From assembly GCA_945871875.1 (NCBI GenBank), contig CAMBYC010000002.1, positions 1 to 62,796 on the forward strand: a DNA stretch of 62,796 nucleotides. The letters run 5' to 3'. Below, piece by piece: positions 61,767 to 62,796 of the stretch; within the stretch, counting starts at the first letter, position 1, and the number at the start of each line of letters is the position of its first letter. Under the pieces are notes generated by a model, which made no database searches, was not told the DNA's origin, and saw only the letters and a list, made by a program, of their open reading frames with translations. The DNA comes from Sphingobacterium thalpophilum. Lineage in GTDB: Bacteria > Bacteroidota > Bacteroidia > Chitinophagales > Chitinophagaceae. A program made the position numbers and the translations under genes.

Positions 61767-62796
61767 ATGTTAAACAAATTATCTAATAAATACATTTTGG
61801 CACTTGTACTTGCCATCACCATATTATCTGGGTGTAAAAAATACTTAGACCAATATCCAATTACTGAATTAGGAGCTGAAATGGTTTTCAGTGATGTGCC
61901 TAATGCTACAAAAGCTGTAGCATCTGCTTATAGTAGATTAGTAGGTGATGCCGGTTATGGAATTCGATTGAGCTTATATTATCCTTTGGATAACGACGAA
62001 ATGCAAGGTCCGGGTGGTGCATCCGATAATGACCGTCGTGATATTGCTCGTTATAATGCAACATCTGGTAACGCACAAATTACCAATCCATTCAATCAAT
62101 TGTTTACTGGAATTGAATTTGCAAACAATTGCATCGACAATATTCCAAACATGACAATGTACAATAATGGTTCTGAGCAAGAGAAAAAGCAACTTAGACG
62201 GTTACATGGCGAAGTGTTAACTTTAAGAGCTCAATTTTATTTGGAAGCCATCAGAAACTGGGGTGATTTACCTGCAAATTTTACATCTGCTGCCAATTTA
62301 GCCGGTACTAAACCTTTCCCTGCTGCAACAGATCGCGATTCTTTATATGAAGTTCTATTGAGCGATTTAAAAACTGCTGCAACTTTAGTTCCTTGGAGAA
62401 ATGAAGTCCCAACTATTGGAGATCAAATAGACGAAAGAATTACTAAAGGAACAGTTAAAGCATTAAGAGCTAGAATCGCATTGTTTAGAGCGGGTTATTC
62501 TTTAAGAAAAACCGGACAAATGGTGCAAGGTTCTAATCCTGCAACCTATTATAAAATTGCACTGGATGAAACCAAAGAAATTATGACTTCTGGTCAACAC
62601 GCATTGAATCCAAGTTTTAAAGGATTGTGGAAAAATCAAGTGGGTGCAAGGGTGTCTTCAGATCCTGAAGGTGAATTGATGTTTCAAGCAAGTGCTACAG
62701 GAAGAGCTGGAGTGGCTGATACAAAATTGGGTTACTACAACGGACCAACTGTTAATTCTTATGGCAACAAAAGTGTAAACGTTTTGGCTTCATATT
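61767..62796 (+). CDS. SusD/RagB-type lipoprotein, 5' part
   Basis: The frame is open from the ATG at 61767 to the window edge (343 codons). The lipoprotein signal ends 'ITILSGCKKYLDQYP', and 'ELGAEMVFSDVPNATKAVASAYSRL' is the usual SusD N-terminal helix pair. 'GEVLTLRAQFYLEAIRNWGDLP' is the RagB TPR segment. It caps the SusC barrel and binds the substrate at the cell surface. The C-terminal half lies outside. Confidence 0.94.
   Translation, partial: MLNKLSNKYILALVLAITILSGCKKYLDQYPITELGAEMVFSDVPNATKAVASAYSRLVGDAGYGIRLSLYYPLDNDEMQGPGGASDNDRRDIARYNATSGNAQITNPFNQLFTGIEFANNCIDNIPNMTMYNNGSEQEKKQLRRLHGEVLTLRAQFYLEAIRNWGDLPANFTSAANLAGTKPFPAATDRDSLYEVLLSDLKTAATLVPWRNEVPTIGDQIDERITKGTVKALRARIALFRAGYSLRKTGQMVQGSNPATYYKIALDETKEIMTSGQHALNPSFKGLWKNQVGARVSSDPEGELMFQASATGRAGVADTKLGYYNGPTVNSYGNKSVNVLASY

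Noticed and set aside
1-62796. tRNA, rRNA, IS element or prophage
   Set aside because: Gaps were read through; no cloverleaf-like, transposase or phage sequence was recognised.

Overview
The window comes from a low-GC member of the Bacteroidota, most likely a Chitinophagales/Chitinophagaceae-type environmental bacterium (lineage is inference). The evidence is type IX secretion (T9SS) C-terminal sorting domains of both A and B type, two PorP/SprF-type outer-membrane proteins, a SusC/SusD pair, promoters of the Bacteroidota TTG-N17/18-TAnnTTTG type, and A-rich leaders without clear Shine-Dalgarno sites. I see no rRNA, tRNA, CRISPR array, prophage or insertion sequence.

Layout. 1-1000: 3' end of a T9SS type A cargo gene and a tiny PLDGG/CTERM-like sorted protein. 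1186-6253: outer-membrane barrel, ElaA-type acetyltransferase, membrane glycosyltransferase, recG (apparently with a non-ATG start). 6321-11054: a giant type B T9SS adhesin followed by a PorP/SprF partner. 11131-17942: FAD oxidase, Na+/solute symporter, O-methyltransferase, glucosaminidase-LysM, hypoxanthine phosphoribosyltransferase, VWA protein. 17939-22629: grpE-dnaJ, a lipoprotein, rlmI, a sorting-domain-only mini protein, a peroxiredoxin. 22800-30711: a YdeI-CDGSH fusion, then a three-gene operon (lipoprotein, 1600-residue PKD adhesin, second PorP/SprF), then a secreted DUF695/RraB-like protein. 30760-38291: housekeeping genes (Nif3-like, zinc-ribbon coiled coil, recN, fabI, DUF2795, two LolD/MacB-type ATPases, cobalamin adenosyltransferase, gatC).

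38446-49613 is a coherent sugar-acid locus. An AraC regulator is divergent from lutA-lutB-lutC, a UxaA-family dehydratase and an SDR, followed by a GH95 alpha-L-fucosidase, FucP, a RhaM-type mutarotase and a second SDR. Together they read as fucose release, import, oxidation, dehydration and disposal of the L-lactate formed. A lactonase and a diketo-acid hydrolase are not in the window. Beyond it lie a GH10 xylanase with an in-frame TGA just before its expected C-terminus, a DUF4907/Kelch T9SS pair, an S1 sulfatase, a mazF remnant, and a nitric oxide synthase oxygenase with a long N-terminal extension that looks like the animal NOS N-terminal hook. The window ends in a SusC/SusD pair; SusD is cut by the edge.

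A dispersed family of intergenic 7-bp-period tandem repeats occurs at eight places, often touching stop codons, and twice joined to the same 20-bp tail.
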